From Alloscardovia theropitheci (GTDB lineage Bacteria > Actinomycetota > Actinomycetes > Actinomycetales > Bifidobacteriaceae): a stretch of DNA of 64,000 nt. The notes under the pieces are model-generated. The model did no database searches, had not been told where the DNA came from, and worked only from the letters and a program-made list of their open reading frames with translations. The DNA is taken from the NCBI RefSeq assembly GCF_004332295.1, contig NZ_RXLP01000014.1, positions 32,567 to 96,566 of the forward strand, in the 5' to 3' direction. Made by a program: the position numbers and the translations under genes. The stretch's first letter is position 1, and each line of letters begins with the position of its first letter. Below, one piece after another: positions 25,636 to 34,876 of the stretch.

Positions 25636-27192
25636 TTACTGCACGTGTACAGCCGTCCATGACACAGCAGGGAGAGTCACAGTAATCGTATGGCTCTTTT
25701 CATCGAGTTTCGCTGAATCATTATTTTGAGGTGTTACACGATATGGATCATCGCATGTATTTACTGCATATATGTCATTATCATGTAACGTCGTCGCTGT
25801 AACAGATGACAGTTTCTTGTCTGTAGGGAGGCAAATACTCACCTGCGTTTCAGATTCCAACGAGCGATTTGTTATAAAAATCGCGTATGAGCCATCTGCT
25901 TTCTTGACAACCACCGAATTAACAGCGTCTACATCGCCATATGCACTTGTCGAAAGAGCTGATGATGATTGCTTTATCTCAAGGACAGTTCCTTCTTTTG
26001 CAAGATCGGACGTTATAGCAAATGGATAGAAGGTTGTCTGTCGCCATGCAGGACCTGCTTTTTGAGTCATTATTGGTGCGATGACATTGACAAGCTGAGC
26101 CAATGATGCCGATTTAACTCGGTCAGTATTATGAAGCAAGGTTATGAGCAAATCACCAAAAACTACTGCATCGAGCACGCTATAGACGTCCTCAAGAATA
26201 TGCGGTGCGATTGGCCAATTATCTAGCCCTTCCGGTTTCTTACTCGGTTCTTGAGTTAGATACCATACGTTCCATTCGTCGAAACTAATAAACACCTCAT
26301 GCTCGCTCTTTTTACGCGACTTTACAGCGTCAATTATGGCTGCCACATCGTGAATAAATGAATTCATATCTTCGGCAGATGCAAGGAAACTTTGAATATC
26401 GTTATCATAGCGAGCCGGCTCATAATACGCATGACATGAAATAAAATCAATTAATTCATAAGTGTGATCAAGAACAGTTTCTTCCCACGCACCAAAAGTA
26501 TCCATAGTGTGTCCCGACGAACCACACACTACTAGCTCAACATTCGGATCAATTTGGCGAATTCCGCGAGCCGTATCTGCGGCTAATTTTCCATAATCTT
26601 CAGCATTTTTATGCCCTAATTGCCATGGGCCATCCATCTCATTGCCTAGACACCACATACGAATATTAAATGGTTTTTCACGGCCATTGTCCCGGCGCAT
26701 ATCGCTAAGCATCGTCCCGTGAGGAATATTTGCATATTCGACCAAGCTCAAGGCATCTTGCAAGCCGCGAGTACCCAGATTAATTGCTTCCATAAGTTCG
26801 TGCGTACCGCGTTCAGGTTCTATGGATTCCAACCATTGCTGCATCTCGTGCAGACCAAATTCATTTGTTTCAGTCGAATGCCACGCGGTATCCAATCGGC
26901 AAGGTCTCTGGTTGCGAGGACCCACTCCATCTTCCCATTTATATCCAGAAACAAAATTTCCACCCGGATAGCGAATCGTAGTTACTCCGAGCTCTCGTAC
27001 TAGCTCAAGCACGTCCTTTCTAAATCCATTTTCATCTGCGAGCGGATGGTCGGGTTCATAGATTCCTTCATATACGCAACGACCCAAATGCTCCACGAAT
27101 GAGCCAAATATGCGATCAGGAACTTTAGCGATCTCGAAATTTTCATCAGCAATAATTTTTGCTGTGATAGATGTATTATGCTCGTTTGACAT
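25636..27192 (-). CDS. GH51 alpha-L-arabinofuranosidase
   Basis: About 518 residues from the ATG at 27192 (MSNEHNTS); the open frame starts earlier without family sequence. Family blocks: DRIFGSFVEHLGRCVYEGIYEPDHP, TTIRYPGGNFVSGYKWEDGVGPRNQRP, WCLGNEMDGPWQLGHK (acid/base Glu in the NEMDG motif) and EVFISFDEWNVWY (nucleophile Glu in DEWN). These enzymes release terminal alpha-L-arabinofuranosyl groups from arabinan and arabinoxylan oligosaccharides. No signal peptide is seen, so it is cytoplasmic and acts on imported oligosaccharides. No transporter gene adjoins it. Confidence 0.95.
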   Translation of the reverse strand: MSNEHNTSITAKIIADENFEIAKVPDRIFGSFVEHLGRCVYEGIYEPDHPLADENGFRKDVLELVRELGVTTIRYPGGNFVSGYKWEDGVGPRNQRPCRLDTAWHSTETNEFGLHEMQQWLESIEPERGTHELMEAINLGTRGLQDALSLVEYANIPHGTMLSDMRRDNGREKPFNIRMWCLGNEMDGPWQLGHKNAEDYGKLAADTARGIRQIDPNVELVVCGSSGHTMDTFGAWEETVLDHTYELIDFISCHAYYEPARYDNDIQSFLASAEDMNSFIHDVAAIIDAVKSRKKSEHEVFISFDEWNVWYLTQEPSKKPEGLDNWPIAPHILEDVYSVLDAVVFGDLLITLLHNTDRVKSASLAQLVNVIAPIMTQKAGPAWRQTTFYPFAITSDLAKEGTVLEIKQSSSALSTSAYGDVDAVNSVVVKKADGSYAIFITNRSLESETQVSICLPTDKKLSSVTATTLHDNDIYAVNTCDDPYRVTPQNNDSAKLDEKSHTITVTLPAVSWTAVHVQ

Positions 27193-27253
27193 AACAACTC
27201 CATTGTGTGTAAAAATACCTGTAATTGCCGTTCTTATTCCTAGCTTTTCAGCT

Positions 27254-27300
27254 AGTACAACCTTGTACTTAGTAATGAGTATAGCATGCAAGTACAACGT
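27254..27300 (-). promoter_or_regulatory. LacI-type operators and promoter of GH51-lacI operon
   Basis: AGTACAA-CC-TTGTACT (27254-27269) is a perfect palindrome of 7-bp arms around a 2-bp centre, a LacI-family operator pattern. A second half-site AGTACAACGT lies at 27291-27300. On the minus strand TTGTAC then 17 bases then TACTAA fits a weak promoter, placing the palindrome at the transcription start, where a repressor would block initiation. Confidence 0.65.
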
Positions 27301-27311
27301 TTACCTAATCT

Positions 27312-27351
27312 GCATGTCGACGAATCCGACATGCTAATAAAACCGACATGC
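27312..27351. promoter_or_regulatory. second palindrome GCATGTCG-N7-CGACATGC plus extra half-site
   Basis: GCATGTCG (27312-27319) and CGACATGC (27327-27334) form a perfect 8-bp inverted repeat; CGACATGC recurs at 27344-27351. It stands just upstream of the predicted GH51 promoter and may bind a second regulator. The remaining 27352-27534 shows no gene. Confidence 0.45.
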
Positions 27352-27534
27352 ACGTGAAATCTACACTCAGCCGAGTTACGCACGATGCGAAACTCCCCGC
27401 TAGCACGTCACGCGATTTACTTTATTTTTTCTTTCGAGAGCAGACAGCACATATTTACCACATATTTTTTGCATGTTGTACCGTTTCTTCTGCATCTATA
27501 CCACGAATTCTCACAGCAAAACGGCTTAATCTGC

Positions 27535-27583
27535 AAAAAAGTGGAGCGCACCGCCCACCACCATTAGTATCGAGGCACTCCAC
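27535..27583 (-). terminator. terminator of the branched-chain amino acid operon
   Basis: On the minus strand GTGGAG (27583-27578) pairs with CTCCAC (27546-27541), with inner GCC/GGC pairing, followed by T6 (27540-27535). It lies about 70 bases after the fused ATPase gene stop. Confidence 0.65.
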
Positions 27584-27650
27584 TCATTTATTTCAGACTA
27601 ATTTACAAACACAAGTGTACGAGTTCATCCCTTTTACGTGAGAATTCTGT

Positions 27651-29411
27651 TTAAGAACGCCCTGCTCCTCCCAGATACGCTTCTTGAACTCGAGGATCAT
27701 CTAGTAATTGGGCTCCGGTTCCAGCGAGGCGAATTCGCCCTGATTGTAATACGTAACCATAGTCAGCAATAGACAGTGCAAGTTGCGCTTGCTGTTCGAC
27801 CATAAGCACAGATACACCAAGATCATCTCGCAGAGAAGCAATCTGTTCCAAGACATCCTCAACTAGTCGTGGCGACAGTCCCATAGTTGGTTCATCCATG
27901 CAAATTAAACGCGGATGACTCATCAATGCCCTAGCAAATGCAAGCATTTGCTGTTCACCGCCAGACATGGTTCCTGCCAGTTGATTACGTCGTTCTTTCA
28001 AACGTGGAAAACGTTCATACATCGCCGCCACATCTTCGGCCACGCGAGCACGATCTTTTTGCGTATACGCTCCTGTAAGAAGGTTTTCGTAAATCGTCAT
28101 CTGTGGGAAAATTCGTCGAGCCTCTGGAACCGCAGCAATGCCCTGCTTGACTCGTTCTCTCGTTGATGTATGAGTAATGTCTTCGCCATTATAGGTAATA
28201 CTTCCCGAGGTAACCTTATTAATTCCGAGAAGTGTTTTCATAGTTGTCGATTTGCCAGAGGCATTACCACCAAGCAAAGAAACGATTGCACCTTGAGGCA
28301 CAGTCAAATTCACATCTTGCAATGCATGTACTTGCCCGTAATAAACGTTGACATCTTTCATCGTCAAGAGCGACTTCGTATCATCTCCAAAATCGAGGGA
28401 GTTCTGCTCTTGGTCGTCCACTGCATTTTGAGAATTCAGTACACCAGCGTTGCGTTCTGCGCGCACTTGTGTTCTCACTCGATTGACGTCATCATCAGAA
28501 CCTAACTTACGTCCAAGATATGATTCGACAACTAATGGATTAGAGCGTACTTCATCAGGATCGCCTACTGCAATAATTTTTCCGCCATCCATTGCGATAA
28601 CTCGATCCGAAACTGTTGCTACCAAATCCATCTTGTGTTCGACAAGCAAAATAGTATGCCCTTGCTCTTTAAGATAAAGCAGCTGTTGCAATACTTCAGC
28701 GGTTTCCGACTGATTCATACCCGCTGTCGGCTCATCTAAAAGAAGAATTTCTGGTTCACTTATGTGGGCTCGAGCAATTTCGGTTCGACGACGATTTGCA
28801 TATGACAAGGTATATGTAGCGTCGTTTACACGGCTTCCCAAACGCTCGCGATAGTAGTCTATCTCACGATCGATTCGCTGAGATACATCCTTGTGCTCAC
28901 GTTTTTGAGCCGGACCATTAATGAGAGAAACCGCTGTTTCCCCTAGAAGATTAAGCCATCGAATTATTGGAGTATCCTGCACTGAACTGAGCGGACGTGT
29001 ATCTGACAGCTTCTTATGATATCCAAGAGCAATATTCTCATTGACTGTGAGAGAGCCGAACACACGACCATTTTGGAAAGTTCGTGCCAGACCGCGTTCT
29101 GACACTTCGGCGGCGGACAATCCAGCAATCGCCTGATCGTTAATATCAATAAGCCCATCATCTGGTGCCAAGAACCCTGAGATAAGATTAATCGTTGTTG
29201 ATTTTCCAGAACCATTAGGCCCAATAATGGAAATCACTTCACCACGGTGAAGATTAAACGATACCTTATCAACTGCCTTAAGACCGTTAAATGATTTTGA
29301 CAGTTCACGTACACGCAGTACAACTGGAGCAGCAAGAACACGTGTGCGATGTTCTTGTGGACTTAACGATTCGTACGTTTCGCCGTCGTGGATATTCTCG
29401 AAAGTTTTCAT
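27651..29411 (-). CDS. fused LivG-LivF branched-chain amino acid ABC ATPase
   Basis: 586 residues holding two ABC ATPase domains in one chain. The first (about residues 30-300) is LivG-like: Walker A IIGPNGSGKSTT, with signature region SYANRRRTEIARAHISEPEILLLDEPTAG. The second (about 350-580) is LivF-like: Walker A LLGGNASGKSTT, signature TMSGGEQQMLAFARALMSHPRLICMDEPTMGLSP. The first domain's signature (LSYANRRRTE) departs from LSGGQ, as is usual in LivG. It overlaps the permease gene as ATGA. Normally these are two separate proteins, so fusion fixes their 1:1 ratio. Confidence 0.92.
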   Translation of the reverse strand: MKTFENIHDGETYESLSPQEHRTRVLAAPVVLRVRELSKSFNGLKAVDKVSFNLHRGEVISIIGPNGSGKSTTINLISGFLAPDDGLIDINDQAIAGLSAAEVSERGLARTFQNGRVFGSLTVNENIALGYHKKLSDTRPLSSVQDTPIIRWLNLLGETAVSLINGPAQKREHKDVSQRIDREIDYYRERLGSRVNDATYTLSYANRRRTEIARAHISEPEILLLDEPTAGMNQSETAEVLQQLLYLKEQGHTILLVEHKMDLVATVSDRVIAMDGGKIIAVGDPDEVRSNPLVVESYLGRKLGSDDDVNRVRTQVRAERNAGVLNSQNAVDDQEQNSLDFGDDTKSLLTMKDVNVYYGQVHALQDVNLTVPQGAIVSLLGGNASGKSTTMKTLLGINKVTSGSITYNGEDITHTSTRERVKQGIAAVPEARRIFPQMTIYENLLTGAYTQKDRARVAEDVAAMYERFPRLKERRNQLAGTMSGGEQQMLAFARALMSHPRLICMDEPTMGLSPRLVEDVLEQIASLRDDLGVSVLMVEQQAQLALSIADYGYVLQSGRIRLAGTGAQLLDDPRVQEAYLGGAGRS

Positions 29412-31312
29412 GCCTCTACCTCCTCAGCTACTGTCTGTGCATCCTCCTGAATATTCTCAGTCGCTTTATCATCATTTTTCCCGATCTTTGCTTGCGCTAC
29501 AGAGCGCGACCATAATCCTTGCGGACGGAAAAGAATGATAATGATAAGCAAAATTCCATATACGATTCCGCGCCATGTCGATGCAAAACGAAGTACTTCT
29601 GGAAGTCCAATGAGTAATGCCGATCCGATAACCGCACCGAGTGGCGAGTTCATTCCACCGAGGACAATTATCGTCAAAATGAGGGTAGACATAGCAGAAT
29701 TGAAAATTGTTGGATCAATATATGTGTATTGATGCGCGAGCAACGCACCAGCCAAACCTGCAAAGAAGGCAGCTATCGCATATGCTAAAGCTTTGTAGGC
29801 ATTTGAACGGATTCCCAATGCTTCTGCAGCATCCTGGTCTGCTCCCACTGCCGCGAAAACATGCCCTAGATGCGACTTGTGGATGCGCGAGACAGCCCAT
29901 AAAGCTATTAACAAAATAATCACATCAAGGAGAAGTAATTTTTGCTGAGTATCAAGTGCAGCTCCAAATATTTGCGGAACTGGAATACCTTGAATACCCA
30001 AAGAACCATGGGTAACTGGCTCCCACAAACGGATAATTGCGACGGTCACTGCGCCCACGCCGATGGTTGCGATAGCAACATAATGCCCCGATAGTTTCCA
30101 CACGGGGAAGGTTAGGATACTCGCCGTAATAGCGGCAACGAGGCCACCCATTAGTAAGCCTGCCCAGAATGACCAACCAAACTGGGTAACGAGAATTGCG
30201 GAAGTATATGCCCCTGTGGCGAATGGGCCCGCCATACCAAGAATCGTTTGTCCTGCAGAACCGGAAATCAAAGTTAGCCCAACCGCTGCAATAGAGTAAA
30301 TCGCGACCTGAGTTCCAGCACCTGCGAGCGCGTTATTCGCGACGAATGGCAGCAAAATCGCCAGGCCAGCGAGCAGCCAATTTACCCATCGCGGTAGCTC
30401 TATTGAGCGAGAATTCTCAAGGAACGTACCTGTCATTGGTTCAGAACGAACTGCTGACGATGAATTAAAAAGCAAACCTTGTGGACGGATTATCAAGATC
30501 AGCAAAAGCGCACCAAACGTGATGAAGTCATGCGCGCCATCTCCTAGCCATGAGACACCAAGAGCCTCAACGACTCCGAGCACAAGCCCACCTACAACAG
30601 CACCTGGAATTGACCCCAGCCCACCGATTGTAGCTGCAACAAATGCTGTCATTCCGATGCTGCCACCATTGGTCGGATTGATATTTCCATTAGATAATCC
30701 AACGAATACACCTGCAATGCCAGCAAGTACTGCGCCAATTACGAATGATATATTTCGAATGCTGCGTACCGGAATACCCATTTGGCGTGCAGCTTCAGGA
30801 TCTTGAGATGTAGCACGAATCGCTTGACCAGTTTTACCAAATTTTAAGAATGACCATAAAGCGAACATCAAGAAAACTGTGACGATAATGGACACGATAT
30901 CCGAAGTTCCAAATCGTAACCCGCCGAGCTGAAGGTTGTGTGTCGGAAGGAGTTCTGGGAATTGCCGCGTTTGCGTACCAAAGATAAGTTGCAAAGAATT
31001 ATCAAGAACTTGCCCCACACCGATAGTTGCAAGAAGAGCAGCGATAGGCTTTCTTCCCTCGAGAGGTGATATGACAAAGAAATTCATGACAAAGCCAAGA
31101 GCTGCAGTCACAATTATAACGACCGCCAGCGTTGGAACAATTCCCCAGCCCAATGCAGTCCCTAGCCACCATGCAATCATCATTCCCACGGCAACGATAG
31201 ATCCTTGGGCAAAATTCGCCACATTTGTGACGCCAAAAATCAAGGACATACCCACGGCAGCAATCGCATATACGCTACCGTGTATGAGTCCCGAAAAAAG
31301 TGTATCAACCAT
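29408..31312 (-). CDS. fused LivH-LivM branched-chain amino acid ABC permease
   Basis: 634 residues. The N-terminal half (about 1-290) is LivH-like: GLIHGSVYAIAAVGMSLIFGVTNVANFAQGSIVAVG, GGLGSIPGAVVGGLVLGVVEALG. The C-terminal half (about 310-600) is LivM-like: IYSIAAVGLTLISGSAGQTILGMAGPFATGAY, VGADQDAAEALGI, GGMNSPLGAVIGSALLIGLPEVLR. About 16 to 18 helices. The start has an AGGAAAACAT ribosome site. Both permease and ATPase pairs being fused gives a transporter of three polypeptides. A hairpin at 31348-31388 separates it from the binding-protein gene. Confidence 0.93.
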   Translation of the reverse strand: MVDTLFSGLIHGSVYAIAAVGMSLIFGVTNVANFAQGSIVAVGMMIAWWLGTALGWGIVPTLAVVIIVTAALGFVMNFFVISPLEGRKPIAALLATIGVGQVLDNSLQLIFGTQTRQFPELLPTHNLQLGGLRFGTSDIVSIIVTVFLMFALWSFLKFGKTGQAIRATSQDPEAARQMGIPVRSIRNISFVIGAVLAGIAGVFVGLSNGNINPTNGGSIGMTAFVAATIGGLGSIPGAVVGGLVLGVVEALGVSWLGDGAHDFITFGALLLILIIRPQGLLFNSSSAVRSEPMTGTFLENSRSIELPRWVNWLLAGLAILLPFVANNALAGAGTQVAIYSIAAVGLTLISGSAGQTILGMAGPFATGAYTSAILVTQFGWSFWAGLLMGGLVAAITASILTFPVWKLSGHYVAIATIGVGAVTVAIIRLWEPVTHGSLGIQGIPVPQIFGAALDTQQKLLLLDVIILLIALWAVSRIHKSHLGHVFAAVGADQDAAEALGIRSNAYKALAYAIAAFFAGLAGALLAHQYTYIDPTIFNSAMSTLILTIIVLGGMNSPLGAVIGSALLIGLPEVLRFASTWRGIVYGILLIIIILFRPQGLWSRSVAQAKIGKNDDKATENIQEDAQTVAEEVEA

Positions 31313-31347
31313 ATGTTTTCCTGTTCCTGCTCACAAAACACACAGGT

Positions 31348-31388
31348 GTGGGTTGAGTTTCAGCTAGTAAGCCTAGACTCAAACCCAC
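31348..31388 (-). promoter_or_regulatory. intercistronic stem-loop between livK-like and permease genes
   Basis: GTGGGTTGAGT (31348-31358) pairs with ACTCAAACCCAC (31377-31388) with one bulged A. No T-tract follows on the minus strand. Such stems after binding-protein genes commonly stabilise the upstream mRNA so that the binding protein outnumbers the permease. Confidence 0.55.
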
Positions 31389-31460
31389 GCCGTTACAGCA
31401 CGAGTGCCGCAGCCTTTCATGAGCGAGTGATTACGTAATAACGCCGCTTTACTCGTCGTT

Positions 31461-32663
31461 TTACTCGTCGTAACGAACGAATTTTCCATCCTTAACGATA
31501 AGCAAAATTGGTTCGATGTTATCTGCGCGACGAGTTTTCTGATTGAACTTGAATGTACCGCCGTTTCCCTGATAGAGAGGGAAATCGGTTACTGTCTGCA
31601 ATGCCTTTTGAATTCCTTCTCGAGTTGCACTCGTCTTATTCGCCCCATAAGCCAAATCTTTAATAGCTTGGTATGCGGTTACTTCGAAGTTGCCTGGATC
31701 ATACCCATACTTCTTATTGAATGCTTCTACGAATTTCTTTTGCTCATCAGTCTTCACGCCTGTCGCACTAAACGAGCCAGTGATAATGGTTCCTTCCGCA
31801 TTCTTGCCAGCATTATTGAGGAACTCTGAAGTTTCCTGTCCTCCAAAGAATGAACCATCCCATGCAAGCTTGTTGCGCAAAGTGTTGAGCACCAATGCCC
31901 CATCTGGACCATAACCGATATTTACGATCGCATCAGGCTGAGCATCGCGCGCTTTAATCAAAATTGGGGATAAATCAGTCGAATCAGCAAGATAAGAGGA
32001 TTCATAAGCGATATCAATACCTTGCTTTTGAGCTTCTTCCTTAAACTCGTTATATGCTTCCTTACCCCAGTCGTTTTCGATGTATACAACGGAAATCTTT
32101 TTTGCAGTTTTGGCAACGGTATCTGCATTGAGCTTTTGATATGTCGCCTGCGTAATTTGAGGTGTCCATACATACTCGCCAGTATCAGTAAAGTTCGTTG
32201 CCGAATTATTGAAACCATAATGGACGAGTTTTGCCTGATTAAAGGTTGGAGATGCAGCTGCTGATGCTGATGACGAATAATCACCTACTACTGCAATGAC
32301 AGAATTGTCGGAAACAATCTTTGGAGCGACTGCAGCATCTTGCTTAGCATCTGACTGAGTATCATAATATTTGATTCCCAATTTCTTGCCTTGAACGCCA
32401 CCGTCAGCGTTGACCTCATCTAATGCCAACTCCCAGCCGCGCTTAAACAGTTTGCCGTATTCAGCATACTGTCCCGTTTCAGGGTAAATTGCTGCAATAT
32501 TAACGGTATCTGACGCTGAACTCGACTGAGTATTATCACCGCCAAGTCCGAAAGAGCATGCTGATGTCGTGAAAATTGCGACAGCAGCAGCCGTAGCGAC
32601 TACAAGCTTTCCAGCGGTTTTCCAAATTTTTGAAGTACGTATATGTGCGTTAATAAGTGACAT
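31461..32663 (-). CDS. livK: branched-chain amino acid-binding lipoprotein
   Basis: About 400 residues from the ATG at 32663, preceded by GAAAGAGAAA. Signal peptide with a lipobox-like FTTSAC (Cys near residue 36), then a type I periplasmic-binding fold: VNIAAIYPETGQYAEYGKLFKRGWELALDEVNADGGVQGKKLGIKYYDTQSD, VIAVVGDYSSSASAAASPTFNQAKLVHYGFNNSATNF. It feeds the fused permease/ATPase genes downstream. The 49-residue upstream extension of the open frame has no ribosome site. Confidence 0.9.
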   Translation of the reverse strand: MSLINAHIRTSKIWKTAGKLVVATAAAVAIFTTSACSFGLGGDNTQSSSASDTVNIAAIYPETGQYAEYGKLFKRGWELALDEVNADGGVQGKKLGIKYYDTQSDAKQDAAVAPKIVSDNSVIAVVGDYSSSASAAASPTFNQAKLVHYGFNNSATNFTDTGEYVWTPQITQATYQKLNADTVAKTAKKISVVYIENDWGKEAYNEFKEEAQKQGIDIAYESSYLADSTDLSPILIKARDAQPDAIVNIGYGPDGALVLNTLRNKLAWDGSFFGGQETSEFLNNAGKNAEGTIITGSFSATGVKTDEQKKFVEAFNKKYGYDPGNFEVTAYQAIKDLAYGANKTSATREGIQKALQTVTDFPLYQGNGGTFKFNQKTRRADNIEPILLIVKDGKFVRYDE

Positions 32664-32789
32664 ATTATTTCTCTTTCGTTCTCTACGGTTTCCATCATTT
32701 GCGTATTCCAGCATTGCGTATCGCGACTTACTATGACGGTATACGTTTGAGGGAGTCTATTTTAAATTAGGGTGTTACTGTGATTGTTT

Positions 32790-32825
32790 GCGCACGGTTT
32801 GCGCTTGCTGACATTCACCGTGCGC
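32790..32825 (-). terminator. hairpin after the UroD-like gene
   Basis: GCGCACGGT (32790-32798) and ACCGTGCGC (32817-32825) form a perfect 9-bp stem between the UroD-like and livK-like genes. The T-tract (TGTTTT) is on the plus-strand side, so on the minus strand it probably attenuates or processes rather than fully terminates. Confidence 0.5.
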
Positions 32826-32863
32826 TGTTTTAGTTCGCTATCGTGGATTGTGCGCGTTAATAG

Positions 32864-33979
32864 TTAATACACTTTCTTAAAGCTTGCAAGGATTTCCAAT
32901 GATTCGTCGGTTGCAGGAGTTGGAACTGTACAACTTGGAGCGAGCAGGAATGGCTTTCCTTCGCGTTCGGCAATCGTTTCCTCAAGCTGAGTACGCACAC
33001 CTTCTACATCAGAGCGTTCGTCTGTTGCAAACTTTGTGAAGTTTGCTCCTCCTACAGGAACTGCTCCAATTTCCGCGTCAACGTCAGGATTTCCAGGCAG
33101 GAACTGGTCCCAGTGGATAATGTCAGCACTGTCTCCAAACCATTCTGGATGAGAATCCTCGCGGCAGGTATGAAGGAGGACAATCGCATCTGGATTAGCA
33201 TTTCGAATAGCATTGAGTACAATATCGTCATATGGCTTAGAGAATTCTTCGTATTCTTCGCGGCTGAAGAAACCATGTGAGACAGTTCCAGTTACCGCGT
33301 AGAAAATTCCATCGAGTCCAGCACCGCCACGTTCAACTGGTGTGACGAGTCGAGCAGCATAATCAGCAAGAGTCTGAGCAATGTTGAGCAGAGCTTTCTT
33401 TACACGATCGGGATCGGAAAATACTTCTTCGCGGGTAGTCGTCGGAGTAGCATACTCGTCTCCTGGATAAAGTGGCAAGTCAGCAAGCTGCAAAATAATA
33501 GATAGTGGCGAGAATACGGACTGAATAACTGCTCGATCTTGCAAATTTTCACGAATGAAACGCGCAGCTTCGTATGATTCGCGGAATGTATTGTCATCAT
33601 CAATGCTGAGTTGAACAATCTTATCAAGATCGGATGGATGCTGAACTGCATCAGTTAATTTTCGAGGAATAACGTAGCCATCGTAATTTTCTGGGTCGTA
33701 TGTACTTCCCCATGCTTCTGAATAATATATTGCTCGAGGGTTAATTTTTACCCAATCCCAATCCCACTTCTTGACAAAGTCGACGTATGCCTGACCAAAG
33801 TCGTCTACTCCGTATTCATGGCCGATAAGATGCTGCCAAGCAGCGACGAGGTATGGAGTTGATTGTGGATCTGCCGTGCCACGAGCGATATCATAGAATG
33901 CCTGACGACGTGGAGCGAAAGCTGCCACTGGCGTTGATTCTTGTGTAGATGCTTGAGGGCCGTTCTGTGAGGTGGTCAT
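32864..33979 (-). CDS. UroD-family methyltransferase-like protein
   Basis: 371 residues. A uroporphyrinogen-decarboxylase-fold protein of the corrinoid/thiol methyltransferase branch rather than HemE: WDWDWVKINPRAIYYSEAWG near the N-terminus, TGTVSHGFFSREEYEEFSKPYDDIVLNAIRNANPDAIVLLHTCREDSHPEWF in the centre, and FLLAPSCTVPTPATDESL with a Cys near the C-terminus. These usually move methyl groups to thiols through Zn. No other haem genes are near, so haem synthesis is unlikely. The start is secure (AAGGAGATACA before the ATG). Upstream of the liv genes; a shared methionine or thiol role is possible but unproven. Confidence 0.82.
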   Translation of the reverse strand: MTTSQNGPQASTQESTPVAAFAPRRQAFYDIARGTADPQSTPYLVAAWQHLIGHEYGVDDFGQAYVDFVKKWDWDWVKINPRAIYYSEAWGSTYDPENYDGYVIPRKLTDAVQHPSDLDKIVQLSIDDDNTFRESYEAARFIRENLQDRAVIQSVFSPLSIILQLADLPLYPGDEYATPTTTREEVFSDPDRVKKALLNIAQTLADYAARLVTPVERGGAGLDGIFYAVTGTVSHGFFSREEYEEFSKPYDDIVLNAIRNANPDAIVLLHTCREDSHPEWFGDSADIIHWDQFLPGNPDVDAEIGAVPVGGANFTKFATDERSDVEGVRTQLEETIAEREGKPFLLAPSCTVPTPATDESLEILASFKKVY

Positions 33980-34429
33980 TGTATCTCCTTGCTATGGATG
34001 GATTTGTGTAAGTTTTAAAAATTGATATATGCCGAAGTCGAGAATACTGTGCGAATAAAGTCAGAGCGCTTATGGGTACGCGTATACACTAATCTTTTGT
34101 GCTGGATTATACGTGGAAATGTTCCACAACTCATTGAGCTGTATAAACTGAACCTTATATGCGCGTTTATTCTGTCGAATCGACGTTAAAACTTAGCGAC
34201 ACATACAACAACACATTCGACAGCACATTTCGCAACGCATCATCACCGATGCGCTGTGCTGTGAAGTGTTACTCGTGTATGTCATGGTTGTAACTTTAAA
34301 CATGCGTGTGGATAAATGCAAGCAAAACACGCGCATATATGTCAATTAGCTTATCAATAAAATTTATACGTTCTTATCAGGGGCGCTGATTACGACCATC
34401 TTACGCTGGGCCGGACATCTTGTTATAAA

Positions 34430-34485
34430 CGCAAAAAAGGAATCTATTATCCGCATTTTTTGCATAGTATCCCTTTTGTTCTTTT
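34430..34485 (+). other. imperfect hairpin in a 600-base gene-free interval
   Basis: AAAAGGAATCTAT (about 34435-34447) can pair imperfectly with ATAGTATCCCTTTT (about 34468-34481), with GCA/TGC around a T-rich loop inside. It may be a terminator. Elsewhere in 33980-34590 I see no gene. Confidence 0.3.
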
Positions 34486-34599
34486 CTGCATGCCCGATTG
34501 GAAACTCACAAAGGGCGCAAGTGCAAAAAAAATATGAATATTCTCGCTTTCTGCATATTCATAATATTCGATAATTCGGTGTTCCTTCTTGTAATAATC

Positions 34600-34795
34600 G
34601 CGATTCCCAGCTTTCTTTCAGGTTTCTTCTGGGGTGTTATTCAGGTTCGTGCAGTTGCATATAGAACATCGAAAGAAACACCGCACAGGAACTACACAGA
34701 AGCTGAGCCGGTAGATTCTAACGAATATAACTTAATCCCTTCTTCTCTTTCTCTCTCAAACCTCGCCAGGTCGCACACCTAGCGAGGTTTCTCTT
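34600..34795 (+). ncRNA. twin structured small RNA, copy A
   Basis: About 190 nt. CAGCTT (34608-34613) pairs with AAGCTG (34700-34705), and GGTGTT (34633-34638) pairs with AACACC (34677-34682), giving a nested two-helix core. After a variable linker comes a 28-base pyrimidine-rich tract (34731-34758), then an intrinsic terminator (34758-34790). A near copy occurs at 35862-36056, on the other side of tauE. Blocks 34677-34708 and 34731-34758 are identical in both copies, while linker and terminator differ, which argues for selection on the core and the CU tract. The -10 may be TAATAAT near 34592. An open frame across it is best explained as chance. Confidence 0.65.
34758..34794 (+). terminator. 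terminator of twin RNA copy A
   Basis: AAACCTCGC (34758-34766) and GCGAGGTTT (34782-34790), with inner AGGT/ACCT, followed by CTCTT. Its sequence is unrelated to the copy B terminator. Confidence 0.8.
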
Positions 34796-34876
34796 ATGTA
34801 CGATAAATTCGAGGCTTATAGGCAGTTCGACATATTCGGACTTTTTTAAAAAACAAGCGAGCGCGACGGCACCTTC

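Noticed and set aside
32864..33979. hemE uroporphyrinogen decarboxylase
   Set aside because: Sequence follows the methyltransferase-like branch, and no haem genes are near.
34498..34782. 94-codon open frame across twin RNA copy A
   Set aside because: It lacks a ribosome site, has no family resemblance, and copy B does not keep the frame; conservation follows RNA helices instead.
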